Shown: positions 14,539-27,200 of the stretch, in pieces
Position numbering within the stretch: the stretch's first letter is position 1
Layout: each line of letters opens with the position of its first letter
Source: Varroa destructor
Taxonomy: Eukaryota > Arthropoda > Arachnida > Mesostigmata > Varroidae
Assembly (NCBI RefSeq): GCF_002443255.2
Contig: NW_019211455.1
Span: 5,438,597-5,502,596 of the forward strand
Length of the DNA: 64,000 nt
Reading direction: 5' to 3'
Made by a program: the position numbers and the translations under genes
Notes under the pieces: model-generated
What the model was told of the DNA's origin: nothing
What the model saw: only the letters and a program-made list of their open reading frames with translations
The model's database searches: none

Positions 14539-14541
14539 CAC
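14493..14541. repeat. (AG)17 microsatellite bounded by an 8-bp inverted repeat
   Basis: An uninterrupted AG dinucleotide tract at 14501-14534 is bounded by gtgtaatc (14493-14500) and its reverse complement gattacac (14534-14541). The microsatellite therefore sits in the loop of a potential stem. Seen directly. Confidence 0.9.
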
Positions 14542-14758
14542 TTGATATCCGAAGTGGCAATGATCCATCAAGTTCTACCAACCACTGCGCAAGCACAAGT
14601 TAGCTCGACGGAGAAGGCTGAGAGCTAAGTGAAAGTAAGCTTGTCCTGCTAGGACTACAGGGAACCAGCCGTATCCTAAATCGGGAAAACGGGCTAAGCT
14701 TTCTTTGTTCATCAATCTCGGCTCATGCGCTTTCAATTCATAACTTCAACTCGACCAA

Positions 14759-14784
14759 CCCCTTCCCCTTCACCCCAACCGCCC
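14759..14784 (-). repeat. C-rich tract, possible minus-strand G-quadruplex
   Basis: Three runs of four C at 14759-14762, 14765-14768 and 14773-14776 are followed by shorter C runs to 14784. The minus strand therefore has closely spaced G runs compatible with a quadruplex. Confidence 0.5.
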
Positions 14785-17700
14785 TCCTCTAACTTTTGGG
14801 GTTCCCTGTGCCGCAATTCTTGCTTGGCGATGATTCCCTGATTTAATCAGGGTACATAGGCCTGATATTGCTGTGTTGACTTTCAACCAGCCAGTCAGCT
14901 GTTAGAGAAAAGAACATCAGCCGACCCAAAGGACCTGAATCAACGTTCCTCCAAGCTATTTGCTGCATATTGATCCGAAGACGGGAGGATTTGAGATGAC
15001 ACGAAGATGGCGTAAGTTGGAAAGTATTAGTAGACAAGTATTGTCTACAGCGCGCACGTACAAACATGACATCGCAGTACTTTACGTGAATAGGATCAGG
15101 AGATTTGCGTTTTGTATATAATTTATAAGCATGCTGTGTGATTATAGATACTACTTGTATGACTTTTGTTACAAAAAGTTAGCGGGTGCGCGCTTAACAG
15201 GAAAAAATCGCCTTACGCCAAATGTTATGATATTTTGGTTTCCGTCCTGAAATGAAGCCCAGTGCGTTTTTTTTAAGTTCGGGATGTGAGATCTGCTATC
15301 TTCAGTTTTACTTGATGTTGGAACCTTTGAAAAAAGCTACTTTTTGCGCATAGTAGGATTTTACACGACGTTGTAACGCAAGTGCGTTTCGGCACTTTTA
15401 TTTATATAGGATGCATCAATGAATTTCCTATTGATTTTTTTAGCGTGTATATGTACATAAATCGGCTAGGTGTATAAAACTCATAACTACTTTTACGAAT
15501 CAACTTGTGCTACACTTTTTTGTTTGTGCTACACAAATATTGGCCGCTTCTGACCAGTCAGACCCAGTTAACCCAGACGAACTAATCACTGCCTGAAACG
15601 TTAAAAGTAGAGTCTTGGAGCTTGACGAATGGGCAGCACACATTGGCGTTCTCGAAGCCTTTCACGTTTGGCTAGGACAAATGTGCCGCCGAGCGGTCCT
15701 TCCTACTCCCTATTTTGGATTGGAGGACAGCAAGAGGCAGTTAATGTCAAGCCCTCTTAAAGAATGCATAAACAGCTTGGCAAGACCAAATCACAAGCTT
15801 AGCAAAATCATCCCCGACTAGACTGCTGTTCAGAGCTATTCGAGATGGCCTGTGCAGGCGTATGCTATGACTATGATGCTATAATCCGGTATTTGCATTC
15901 GAGTAGGGCCGTTACTGCATTAGCCCCGCTGAGAGACTCTTAACGCTCACATCATTGTTTCGCTATGATAAGGTCAATCGTTCTGTCGTTCCAACATGTG
16001 TCACTTTGCGTGTGTGTATGGGATTTTTGGGGTGTCACACATGTACATCCACAAGGCGTTCTTGGCTGGCCTAATATTATGATGGGATTTATAGAAAGAT
16101 GTGAATCTGGAGCATATATATTATTAGCCAGGTTTACTAAAAGCACTTGGTAGACCATTTCAGTTGGGGACTAGAATTTTGCAAGAAACGCTTGACTGAT
16201 AATTGGAAACTAACAGCCCCAAATAGCTGAGAGAAAAAGATGAGTCGCTTTGTGTTCCGGCGTATTTAACATACAAGTAGGAATCGAAAAAAATGCAAAG
16301 AAACTTACATAATGTTGTGGTTAGTTAAAGTTTTATCCTTTTCATATAGATTTCATGATGCACAGAGCTGCGGTGTTCAGCGATATTAACTTAGGATGCT
16401 TAGCGAGAAATAATGGACACCATGACCATGAAAGATTAGTGTTCCAGCGCGTTTTTAGGCAATTTCTTACTGCAACAGGTACTGCCAAAAGGTCGATTGC
16501 CCGTGCTCGAAATGACCGCCTTGTCCGATACCATGTTGTTGTTAGCCCTTAAGGTCAGGAACAACAATGCATTTTTTTCCACACCTATCGGTCCATCTGT
16601 ACAACACTAAGGTAGATGAATTCCTCCACATACAGCCACCATCTTTTTGTACTCTCAATTTTAGGGTCAATAAATTCGATCTGATAATACGAGAAATCGA
16701 TGTGTTTGATATGGTGTCGCCTATGATACGCCGAGTTACCCCCAATGATATAACCAGTCTAAAAAAACTCATCAAACATTTTAAAAAATACGTAGTCTGC
16801 ATATAAGTTCACCCTTCAATGAATTTCGCTGCTACAAACGCTGTTAGGTGGGTAATATGAGCGAAAGCCACTGTGACGTTATGGAGTTTACATTAGATTA
16901 CTACCTACTTCTGACTCTGTACAAGCCCAACAATGGTTAGCCAGCTTTTATCCGATGCTTTACCGATTATTGTTCGAAGTCGAATGAAGTATCGAGATGC
17001 CAAATATTTTCATTGCGGTGGTCTAGGTTCCAGCCAAAACCACAATGGAGTCCTTCAACACTGTTTCGTTATTGACGTCTGGCTATAGATGCGGGTTCAT
17101 AGATCTCGATTCCCATTCTATGTGACGATAGTCTTTCAACATCAGTCTATCTGGTGTTGAGCAACAACACAGATATAGTAAGAGAGAGACTAGAGATTTG
17201 TGGATCCGACAATTCGGATAGCGCCCGTATCATCATCGCTGCGTACCGTTTTTGATCAGATGCAATGAGGCAGGGCGGCTGCAGGAAAGGTAAATGGCAG
17301 TGGTGTCATGATCTTCAGCGTACCGGTCCTCTCGTCTTTCTCCGCTCTACCTTCAAAGGGAGAAGGTATTTGTTGCGGAAAATGTCTTTCTGTATCACCG
17401 CTCTGTCATCCTGGGCTCTTGTTCGCACTGACTACGACAATGCCAGTGAAGTACCGCAGCTGGTTTCTGATGCGCCCACTGTGCGCCCACTGCTGAGTTG
17501 GCGGATCTTCTCTTGTAGGTTCCTCGCGTTGTTCCCGTTCTAGCACTAGATACCTCTGAAGCTTACACTCTTCTCTAATGACGGTTACTGGCACACCCAG
17601 CAAAAGGTTGCCAAAACGCCACACGCTAGGACAGCCGATGCCGGGACATTGAACTAATTATAGGGTGAGCTGAAGTGGAAGGAAAGGACCAACTGGCGGA

Positions 17701-19488
17701 GGGAAAACGAGAAGCGGTGGGGATACGGGAGTGGGAGGAGGCGGAGCAACGTCAACGAAACACGTTCACACCCAGCAGACTGGCGAGAGACTGATGCCGC
17801 CTGGGGATTTTGGGTCTTCCTATCTCCCTCCATCTTTCACTGTCGGCATCGACTGATGATTACATCATGCATTGACTATTTCCTTCGATAAAACTCGTGA
17901 CGTACGTTTATCAGAGAACACAAGAAAGTAGCAGAGCCATAATATCCTAGTTTGTATATAAACTGTAGTAGGGAGAAAACTGCTGGAATCTTAATGGCTG
18001 CCGGTAATTATGTGTATGTTATATTTGGAGCATTTTCTGCGCGTATTGTGACTGCTTATTATATGTCTATATCTCTTGTATTAAGAAGCGGAGGAAGCAT
18101 ATTTTAGCAAATTGCACTGCAATATTCTCCATTTTGCTTGTTGAAGATTGGTCGTCTTTCTACGGTATTACGCATGCGCAGACCGCTCATTGACATACTT
18201 TACCTTGAAACGTTTGCGACGATTTTTTTCGATACTCAGATAGCAGACCGAGAGGAAAGAAGAAGCAAAGACTATTTCGGACGACTGGACAGACATGCAA
18301 GCTTAATGCAAACTAGACTTATACCTGAGCAATGTCAAATCGAAGGCCGCTAACTTGAATGGTGAGCCAAGATGTAGTAAGCAGCACGGCTGTAACTTTT
18401 TCATAGCTTTACTATGCCTTCGTTTCTTTACTCACAAGAACAGGAAAGCGGGGACTTTTCTACAAGACTTAGGAGAAATCTACAAGACGTGCTTACCTCG
18501 CCTTTCTTGTGGGGATATGCGGCGCTGTCAAGAACATTATTCCATCGATGTATCTGAATTTCACCCACCACTCAGCGTTCCCTTGCCAGCACCAACAGGA
18601 AGCTTGCTTCTTTTATCCACGATCCTATTGCTTACACAAGCCCAGGAGGGTCAACGTTACCGAATTTCGCTGTGAGCATGGATGAGCGAACCGTCGTCCC
18701 TCAAGGAATCATTTGCGGACGGCGATTTCAGGCTATACGGCGTGCCCGACGTCCAAGACGGGCCATCTAGGTCCGCTGCGACATTACTGAAACTATAGAG
18801 TTAGTCATCGTTGAAAATTGGGTTTTCTTCCGCGCTTTTTACGCTAATGCTGCTGCCCAGGTTGTAGTAAAAACGAACGAGGTATGATGTGTAAACCGGC
18901 TCATCGTTAGTATTGAGATAGTGAGCTTAGAAGGTCGAAGACGTTGATAAATCCCCTCGCACACCCCTATTTACTTAGGTTCCCTAAAAAAGGTGCCGCT
19001 TCGTCCCGACCTCTTTGGCCGTATCGCTATATTATATCATTATCCTTTTGAATTTGTTTCTTTTCTGCATAGGAGAGGGTGAGACGACGCAATAAGTTAA
19101 TGATATCGTTTATTTAGCTATGGACTAGAGAGAAAAAATTTCCCTTTTCTTTCTCAAGTCATCACCAAGCGTTTCAGAAAAAGTGCATGTGAAAAGCTGT
19201 GCTCCGCCTTTGCCAGGAGTCAATTTGATTCCAAATGGCGGAGAAGCTTTATTTATACCCCTTAAATATGCTTCTTTTGCCTTTTATAATAGCAGACGAC
19301 CAATCGACGTAGACTTTATTTCACCAAAACGAGGTAGACCTCTCCTCAGCAAAAGAGCTTTTGCTGGAGTGCGCAACTAAAATTTATGCATGTGACGTCT
19401 AAATAGCATACAAAAATTGCAGTAATTATAAAACAATACGGAAGATTAATTAACACGCTACAGGTGGTATGCCCGTGAAACAGTGTAA

Positions 19489-19510
19489 TATATATATGTA
19501 TATATATACG
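19489..19510. repeat. Short (TA)n tract
   Basis: Imperfect TA repeat with one G interruption, about 330 bases upstream of Ig exon A. It lies in the presumed intron. Confidence 0.7.
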
Positions 19511-19843
19511 TTAAGGCACAATCGTTCATTTACACTCTGTTTGACCTACCAGAATCATAGGTAGCTAATTTTCGGCCCCCCGTTTCACATATATTTTTTT
19601 CTTAGCTAGCGCAAAATTGTTAGAAATATATGTTTTTCCTAGTGTATCTAAAGTGATCAGTACAACTTCTTTGTTCTATGGAAACCATAATTAAAGCTGC
19701 CGTTCAACACACATTCAGGATTATACATATTACTCACGTATATTATAGCGGCATTATAGCCGTAACGTTATCTCATACATTTAAGTACCACGGTTATGTA
19801 TATGCAATAAAAGATAATTATCTTTTCTCTCAACACTCCCCAG

Positions 19844-20356
19844 AACCTCGGATAGTGGAGGGTCCACGCAACACGACGGCTCTCCAAGGTCATCGAGTGT
19901 GGCTTCACTGTGTAGTTTCAACAGTTTCCGCGGCAACAACGGCATCACTCCCGTTGACATCACCATTACCAATACTCACCTCGACGATTTCACCGGCAGC
20001 TGTAACAAATTCCGTGACGTATGTGACCACCACGCCAGCCAAGCTGAACAACACTGTTCGAACTCCCGTATTATCGAGTACCACACCAATAAACTCTAGC
20101 ATATCTGCGCACCCCATTGATGCCTCCAGACATGCTCCAACATTTGATCCCCCTGAGCGTGAGGAGACTCGCGTCACATGGCAACGCGATGGCCGAAGTC
20201 TTCATACGACGATTGAGGGTAGCGCGTGGACAGTTTTAGCTAACGGGAGTTTACGTCTCAATTCGGTAGACCACGTCGATGCCGGGCCGTATCGTTGCAT
20301 CGCAAGGAATAGAAATGGAGTAGCTTTTAGCCAGCCAGCGTATCTGGCCGTTCACA
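19844..20356 (+). CDS. Ig-like domain exon A of a large Ig-superfamily gene (partial CDS)
   Basis: This exon encodes one complete I-set-like immunoglobulin domain, expected to be extracellular and to act in cell adhesion or receptor binding. A classic acceptor (tcttttctctcaacactccccag) ends at 19843 and a strong donor (gtgagt) begins at 20357. Both ends are phase 1, as is usual for Ig-domain exons. The frame is open for 171 codons. Key features in order are strand A (PRIVEGPRNTTALQG), the first cysteine in VWLHC (codon 19909-19911), the core tryptophan in VTWQRDGRSL (codon 20179-20181), LANGSLRLNSV, and the D-x-G-x-Y-x-C motif in VDAGPYRCIARNRNG, followed by the terminal strand PAYLAVH. Between cysteine and tryptophan are 89 residues instead of the usual 11 to 15. 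The excess is Ser/Thr/Pro-rich with several N-x-S/T sites. The family (DCC, Robo, sidekick, turtle or others) cannot be decided from this domain. The in-frame ATG at 19678 lies in AT-rich intron sequence and is not taken as the start. Confidence 0.88.
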
Positions 20357-21186
20357 GTGAGTACAAGAGCAGTATACAGAGTGTAGATATTACTAATTGA
20401 TGTCAACCAATAATGTCTCTATTCACCTCAAAGTTATTTGCGACAAAGTGTCCTATGATATAGATGAACATTTCTTTAAATTCCAGTAAATAAGTCAAGG
20501 ATGGCATTGTTTCAAAGTTCAATTTCCAATTGCAGAATGTAAGGACTACAGAATTCTTGATTAGGAGTAACTGTCGAGCAAACCTGGGCCTTTGAAAGTT
20601 TGTGAGAGGAATTATTGACATATTATATTAGAACATGTGGTCAATTAACGGAGGTTATAATTTTTTTAAAAGTTAAGGGCTTTCAGGTTGCAAGTTTAAA
20701 ACGCTAACCTAAGTTATGTGATGAATATTTAGAGACGAACGTCGGCAACGATTATAATAAGCTTGACACCATTTTTTATCCGTAGTTTAGCAATCGTGAT
20801 TAGGACATTTGGAAACAACCAACGAACGCTACAGATACGCTAAAGTGCCTTATTGATATTTGGCATAACATTCTATTTCAGTAGACTTAAGATAGCAAGA
20901 TCCGATAACAACAATATATGGGCCTACGTAACTACTGCGTTTTGTCCCAGTTCACTTATGATGGCGTAACATATAATTAGAACTCGTGTCAGATTTTTGC
21001 TATGATCATGTCCTAAGTACAAACATAATTATAATAGGATTATTACGATAGGAAGGTTAACGACCCCGCTGAGGCCCTATAACTATGCAGCTGGGCAGAG
21101 CAGAAACAAGTACAACTTACACACGACAAGTAAGACAGGTCTAAAAATGTGAAATGCTCTCGTGTAAGTGAGAAACAGTTCGTCAT

Positions 21187-21207
21187 TAAGTAAGTAAGTA
21201 AGTAAGT
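21187..21207. repeat. (TAAG)n microsatellite
   Basis: Five tandem copies of taag in the presumed large intron, seen directly. Confidence 0.85.
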
Positions 21208-23979
21208 TGACAACAACGCTAATATCAATAGTTGCTATCTCATTTTATAACCCCGCAAGGTTAGTGAGTTTATGAATATGCCCCATAACTCTAAGACAAA
21301 GTTATAGAGGAACAGTTTAGACGCGCTTCGGTTCGTTACGAAATTGAACTAGATATATTTGGGTTCAATTGATAGCGCTTTTAAAAAAATTTTACTCACT
21401 TGAGTTGAGTCCTCTGCTTTCAGAATATTCAATTCGGAAATAAAATGGGCTCTGTAATTTTTTTTGGGCGATACAAATGGCTTGTCGCAACCCCTATAAT
21501 CGCTTTGTATAAGTCAATGACTTGTTGTCGAGTATATATACATGGCCTTAAAGAACCTAATATCTCAAAGATTAAAATCTTAATGAAGATCAAACGTGCA
21601 CACGTTAATAGTTCTACCACCTGTTAAATACCGCAAGTGTGTAATAGAGCGCACTATTGTTCTGGTGATATAAATTTAAGTAGGCGGTGTCTACTTTGAA
21701 TCTTCGACTGTTTAAGGTTTAGCTAATGTAAAACACGCAGCATCAGCAAGGTTCGTAATACTCAGGTCTTCACATCTAAAGAGCACACTCGGTTGTCGTA
21801 AACCGCCTGACGTGAAGCAAGGAAGAAGGCCATGCAAACTGCTTAATCGTTAGACATGATTACTGTATACTTACTTATTCAGAAACAGCGTCATCTATTT
21901 TGCTCGGTTTCTGCGCGTTTATCTGCGGACACACTTCACGCTATCTTAACACAAAAAAGCCTATCATCCGCGCAGGCACCGCGCGCTCGTAACGGCACGT
22001 TCGCGAATTCTCGACAGTGTAACAAAAGTCGCCACCTCAGCCATTACGTTATCGAACTAGAAATACGTCGAGGATAAACGTCCGCGACCTCAAACGTAAA
22101 AGCATAATAAAAGCTCAGGAAAGTCATAGCGCATGGCCGGCTAGCTACGATTTCTCTGTTTAATCACGACTAAAACAGATACTCGTTGAAATATCACAGC
22201 AGTCGTACCAGCAGCTCGACAACACACTGGCTTGAACCATCCAGCCGGATCCGTCCTCCAAACACCGCTGAAGGACCGACACTCCAGGTTAAGCTAGGCT
22301 ATAGGCCAGAAGGACAATTTGGGTAATTTACATTGTTAGGAATAAAACGACACTTGAGACGACCGCACGAGGTGTCCGAATCTAATGACAGCCTTTATAA
22401 GGACTCACCGATATATGCGCTAACCTCAGTAATGTCGTTATAGTTGAGCGGTGCGTTATCTGGATGTGTTATATTATACGTCTCATCTTAGGACTAACAG
22501 ATAACTGCATAAAATGATTCACGTGAGTCCAACACGACTATTTATTAGAGGTCAAGATGGGAACGCGATTCGTTCGACAGGCGGCTCATGGTACAATCGG
22601 CCTTCCGTCTTTTGGTCTTGATACTCGTCCTTAGGTAAACAGGCGCATCAGTTCATTACTTATATCTAGTTAATTGTATGCACTTTCCGAAATTGGTAAA
22701 TGGCACTTAATAATACCAGACGAAAAGCAGTCCGTCACAAGTTGTGCACTAGTGAAGTTCTAAAGTTTGCAGAACTAGCAGATTGCGTGGATATGTAGGC
22801 AATTCGGGTACTATACATCACAAGTAGACATGTATCAGTTATAGAGATAATTGAATTTTAGGAAAAAAAAAAAACTACATGAAGCAAATCGGATGGGCGC
22901 GCTTGCTACTATTTTATGTATCGATTTATTAAGTAAAAATTAGCATGTGAATAAATTGTGGAAACGAAAATCTATGTTAGTGCAACGTCGCAAGACAATT
23001 GTGGCCCATGAACTAGATGATGTTAGGCCAATAAGGTACGTATGCCGTTCAGGCTCGGCTCGTGTTGTGTAATTCTGGCGCGATGTTATCCGCGGCGGCG
23101 GCAGTGGTATCGGTAATGGCGGTAATGTTAAGCCAATCGGTAGCTGGCGCTATCGAAAGAAGTTACAGTTGAAGGCTCATCATTACTCTCAACGTTTTGA
23201 CGACATGCGATCTCATAAGCGCGAAAGAAACTTTAGGGATTTTCACGAGTGATGCCGATCATACGGCGAATAGCAGATGCACAGATTTCGGAATGCCACG
23301 TTGTTTTTTTTTTGCATTTGCAGAACACCACTAAATTTTAGTAATTATCCCGATAGTAATTCTAATATCATATCAAGCGGCCAGTTTCGTAAGGCGTCAT
23401 CTGCAGGTCGAAATTGGAATTTACATAAGCTATGGCGGGTACTTAAGTAAGTCATGAGCAGATTACAACTGCCTGAATTTGGATAGGAGACCAGAAAGTA
23501 CCCCGCTGCTGTGATACTTATACGTACAGAAAGAAATTCCTAGACCCACGAATAGGTCGTAACGTTATCGATATCTGCTTTTCTTATATGCGTCTGATTA
23601 GTTAATGATGGTGAGCATAGAGGGAGAATAATTCAGAGGCACAACACAATGCAACAATACGCAAATCTACCTTCTTTCCAAAAGAGTGCTCAGCTCGTTG
23701 TCGCCTTTTCTGCATTCATTCTATCAGTTCCTCAGTGTGGGGATGACAGGAAATATGTCCTGAAGGGGTTATGTCTGTATGGTGCGTAAATGTGTGTTTG
23801 TCCATGTGAATGTATATCCATCCCAATGAGAGGGACTGCCAATAGCCACCGTCTTTTTCGTGTCACTTTCCAAACGTAGTCCCGTCTTGCCAGTTTTGCC
23901 CTTTGCCCCATTCCTTTTTGAGATATTTGTGGCCCACCGCGACCGTCCAGCCGGTCTTCAGTTGAATGATCTACTCCCA

Positions 23980-25250
23980 CATGGCTAAGGACTCGTTCGC
24001 TTCCACCGCGTATGCCAACGACCCGTCCAGTCGCACTCGGGTGTCTGCTCGCTCAGCAACTCCGTAATGACAGCGGGGTTAAATAGGGGTAGCCATTTCG
24101 AATGGCATTGTTGGCAACTTAACATGTGTAGGCTCCCATACACGGAAAGTTCACCCTTACCCAATGACAGCCGCACCAAATGGAACATATCCATAGGGCT
24201 GTCTAGATAAACCCTCCTACGTGACCCTGTCTGTTTGGTGCATACGGCCTAGTGAATCCCTCTCTTCTTAGGCCGGTCCTGACAGCAGACGGGCAAACCG
24301 GCTGGCCAAGCGTAGAGCAAAGTCGTCTCCGTAGCCACACAGAAGGCAACGCGCGGTGCAGCTACAGTTCCCGATTGCATCTGCGCTAAAAGGAGAACGG
24401 TGAAACTGGAAATCGCTTCTGAGCAAAAGGGGTCCCAGTATCTCTTTGTTATGCGCTTCGTCTGGGACATCACTTTTAGACCGCATCTCTATCGTCGCTC
24501 TCTTCTCGTGCCTGTCGTTTCTTATAAAGGCCGCAGGCCGCAGGCAGCTACAGGGAGTGAAGGAATTGATGCTTGCATGGTGGGGGATAAGCGAACAGTT
24601 CCGAAGAAGACGCTCATGCACTGAAAGGGCGCCTTGAGTACTCCGTAAGAGACGTCGCGCCATATGGTCACGACGACAACGACGGCAGCAATCGAAGCGA
24701 CTGTCGATTTGCGCCCTGATACAACGGGACCACTGAAGAAGCCTGAGGCACTCCATTCCTGGTAGAGCGATTGCTGCTGCTGCTGCATTTTTTTTCGTCT
24801 GGATTTTCCACCTTCACTGGGTGTCCCCGGCGAAGGCAAAGCTACGTGCACAATGGTAATGGCAGCTGCGTCGCTTTTGATGATGCCAACAGTTTTTCGC
24901 TGCGACAACGGTTATCTGTTTGCGTCGATGGACGGCAGTCGTCGTCGGCATCTGATGTGAACACGAATCACCCACCCTCCATTGCGGCGGAGTAACAACC
25001 TGGTCGACAGAGACGACGTCTGCGGAGCTACAGATACAGTTGTAAACGAGAAGGATATGATAAGGCAGGAGTTCTTCACTTCTCGCAAGAACAACAACAA
25101 TAACAGATGCGAAAGGATAGAAAGAAAACGTGCGGAAGGACATACGCTTTTCTATGCGTCAGTTGGCGAGCAGCTGGGCGATGACATATGTTTACGTCAA
25201 TGCATCATGTTGCACAGCGCTTGTAAAAGCTGATAATCACTGAACCGGCT
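23980..25250. other. GC-rich island with overlapping open frames, no recognised gene
   Basis: CpG-containing sequence with frames of 162 codons (minus, 24268-24756), 128 codons (minus, 24522-24908) and 109 codons (minus, 24814-25143), overlapping plus-strand frames. It includes a short CTG/CAG repeat near 24771-24785. None of the frames shows a domain I recognise, and several frames are open at once, which points to base composition rather than coding. It may be an intronic regulatory region or an untranslated alternative exon. Confidence 0.3.
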
Positions 25251-25703
25251 CCCGAACGGAGTTGTCGAGGCCAGTGTAACGTAGATGACTAACTGAAGAA
25301 GTTAATAGACGGCTAACTTGTTGAAGTTATTCATCTAACCAAAAAACATTGTATGTGAATTTTTATTGAACTTCGTGTCTCCGCATCCATTTACTTACAA
25401 ATCGGTTTCGTTCTTTTTGATAAGTTATTTACACCCTTATTTTTAAGGGGAAAGTCAAATGATACGAATAATTTTTAAAGTCGTAGTTAGATACGTAGCT
25501 ACTAGACAAGCTTGCTCAAAATAGTAATATTATTAAACATAATTGAATAAAAATGTTTTACTGAATAAAATTGTATCTGAAATGTGGAATAGCATTATTA
25601 TTAAATGATTGATAGCTATGATTTACTTCAGTAACGTAACAAATGGGCCGTACGACGCTCTACAAAGTTGAAGAACTTCTAGGCTCTCCTGTAATATGGT
25701 TCG

Positions 25704-25704
<1 letters not shown>

Positions 25705-25739
<35 letters not shown>
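25705..25739. repeat. (TA)n microsatellite
   Basis: Uninterrupted TA dinucleotide tract of about 35 bases separating an AT-rich stretch from the GC-rich island that starts near 25.85 kb. Confidence 0.95.
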
Positions 25740-25745
<6 letters not shown>

Positions 25746-25849
25746 ACATTTCATTATTTAATCTAAACCCTCTTAGTGCACCGACTCGAATTCCCTTGAC
25801 TTCTTGGATCTGCATGGGTTGACTTCATTCTTCCCTCCTCTATAAATTA

Positions 25850-27200
25850 AAATAGAGCTAGGATCCCCTCGAATAGGGTTCATGCGCTCTTATAGTACCT
25901 CCAGCGTCATGTCTTTCTACGCTGAACTGTAGAAGGGAATTCGTTTCTATCGATGGGTACAGACACGGAGGAGGCGCCGGGAATCGGTCCAGTTGAAGAC
26001 CGCATAGAAAGGCTCCGAGAAGGGGATGGTCGTTGTGTAGGTCCCTCAACGCTCCGGGATGCCTGAAGGATGAAATAGGGGCCGCAGAGGAAAGGCGAAG
26101 GGCTGGACGAATCACTTTATTGAAATGTATTGGCCTGTCTGTCGGTTCTTCGGTCCCGCCATACCCGTGCACAATGACACCCCTCCGTGGTGAGCGACAA
26201 CTGGGGCGGTTGATGTTCGTCTTGCCGAAGCGCTGACGCCGAGCGTTCACACAGCGTTTGTAGTTAAGGCAACCTGCTTCTCCCAGCTTTTCCTCCGCCA
26301 AGTAGCATTCAATTCTATGTCCATTTTGCTCGAAGAGGCCTAGACTCGCAAAATCTAAGCTACAAACTATACAATCATGTGGGCGATTCGTAGCGAGAAG
26401 AATGAGAAGGAGAAACAGAGTACTGACGCGTCGTGGCAGTGACAGTGCTGGCCGTATGTACCGGCTAAGCTAAGGCGAACTTGCGCACCCCACCTCTTTG
26501 CTTCGAAGGGACGCAGGGGGAACAAAGGGGACCGGTAGGTTGTTTCTCACTGCAAGCATCAATGGCCACCGACTGAGCACTATAACGAGGTATCCTTTGT
26601 GGAAGGACCGCAATGGGTCTAGCCAGGGGTGGGAGTTGGCTTTTGGATAAGGAAGTGAGAAGAATCGTGGCAGTAGAAACACGGGGTGAAGGGGTCGAGC
26701 CCGCGGTCCGTAATGGAAAAGTTGTTTTCATCAAAGTTGCGTTGATAGTCTGTGAAGTTGGTCGACCCAAGGCGTCCGTTAGTTGGGCCAGGGGCGGCAA
26801 GGTAGGACCGACGCTGACTGGCCAGCGAAAAAGACCAAGCATTGATGCGCTCGTCACTGCTGATGTTGATAACAAACGCAGAAGGGCGCTTGTTCGAACA
26901 GGAGGGAGTAGCGGAAGAGGAGATCGTTTGGCCTGTGGTGATGTTTAACCCCCAAACAAGTCGACGGAAGGGATGGTGGTGGATTGTGACGTGTTCTTCA
27001 AAACACCCGATTACTTGACGATCGTGTCGACATTAGACGTCCGACTGTCAAAGAGTGATGTGAAAAAGAGACACTGCGAACTTGCGTTGTACGCTGTCTA
27101 GTGAAGAGAACGCTGCTGAGACGTGGTACACAGTTCCAATCGAACAGTGACTGCCATACATATTTCTGCTTTGCCCTGCTCTGGGTAAGCTAGAATAAAA
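25850..27200. other. GC-rich island with overlapping open frames, no recognised gene
   Basis: Second GC-rich block in the large intron. Frames of 147 codons (minus, 25858-26301) and 136 codons (minus, 26465-26875) overlap a 111-codon plus-strand frame at 26613-26948. Predicted peptides are Pro/Ser/Arg-rich without a recognisable fold, and lengths are near what chance gives at this composition. A regulatory island is as likely as a coding exon. Confidence 0.3.

Larger units (their letters stand above)
8721..19843. other. Non-coding sequence upstream of Ig exon A
   Basis: Mostly AT-rich sequence with no recognisable exon. It contains the repeats and hairpins listed separately (9762-9785, 10066-10105, 11288-11309, 14493-14541, 14759-14784). 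The longest open frames, such as 175 codons on minus at 9469-9996, run through simple repeats (Thr-Asp-Arg-Gln from the GTCT tract) and are not convincing genes. If the Ig gene begins further upstream, this is its intron. Otherwise the signal-peptide exon must lie in or before it. Confidence 0.45.

Noticed and set aside
15597..15821. Frame at 15.6 kb with balanced composition (LEAFHVWLGQM)
   Set aside because: About 75 codons from stop to stop, with no ATG near the start, no splice signals examined that fit, and no known family. Kept only as a note.
19678..19843. In-frame ATG extension upstream of Ig exon A
   Set aside because: The extension is AT-rich, shows no signal peptide and ends in a classic pyrimidine tract plus CAG. 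It is intron that happens to be open.
24268..24756. 162-codon minus-strand open frame
   Set aside because: Cys/Arg-rich composition from GC content, several other frames open at the same place and no motif recognised.
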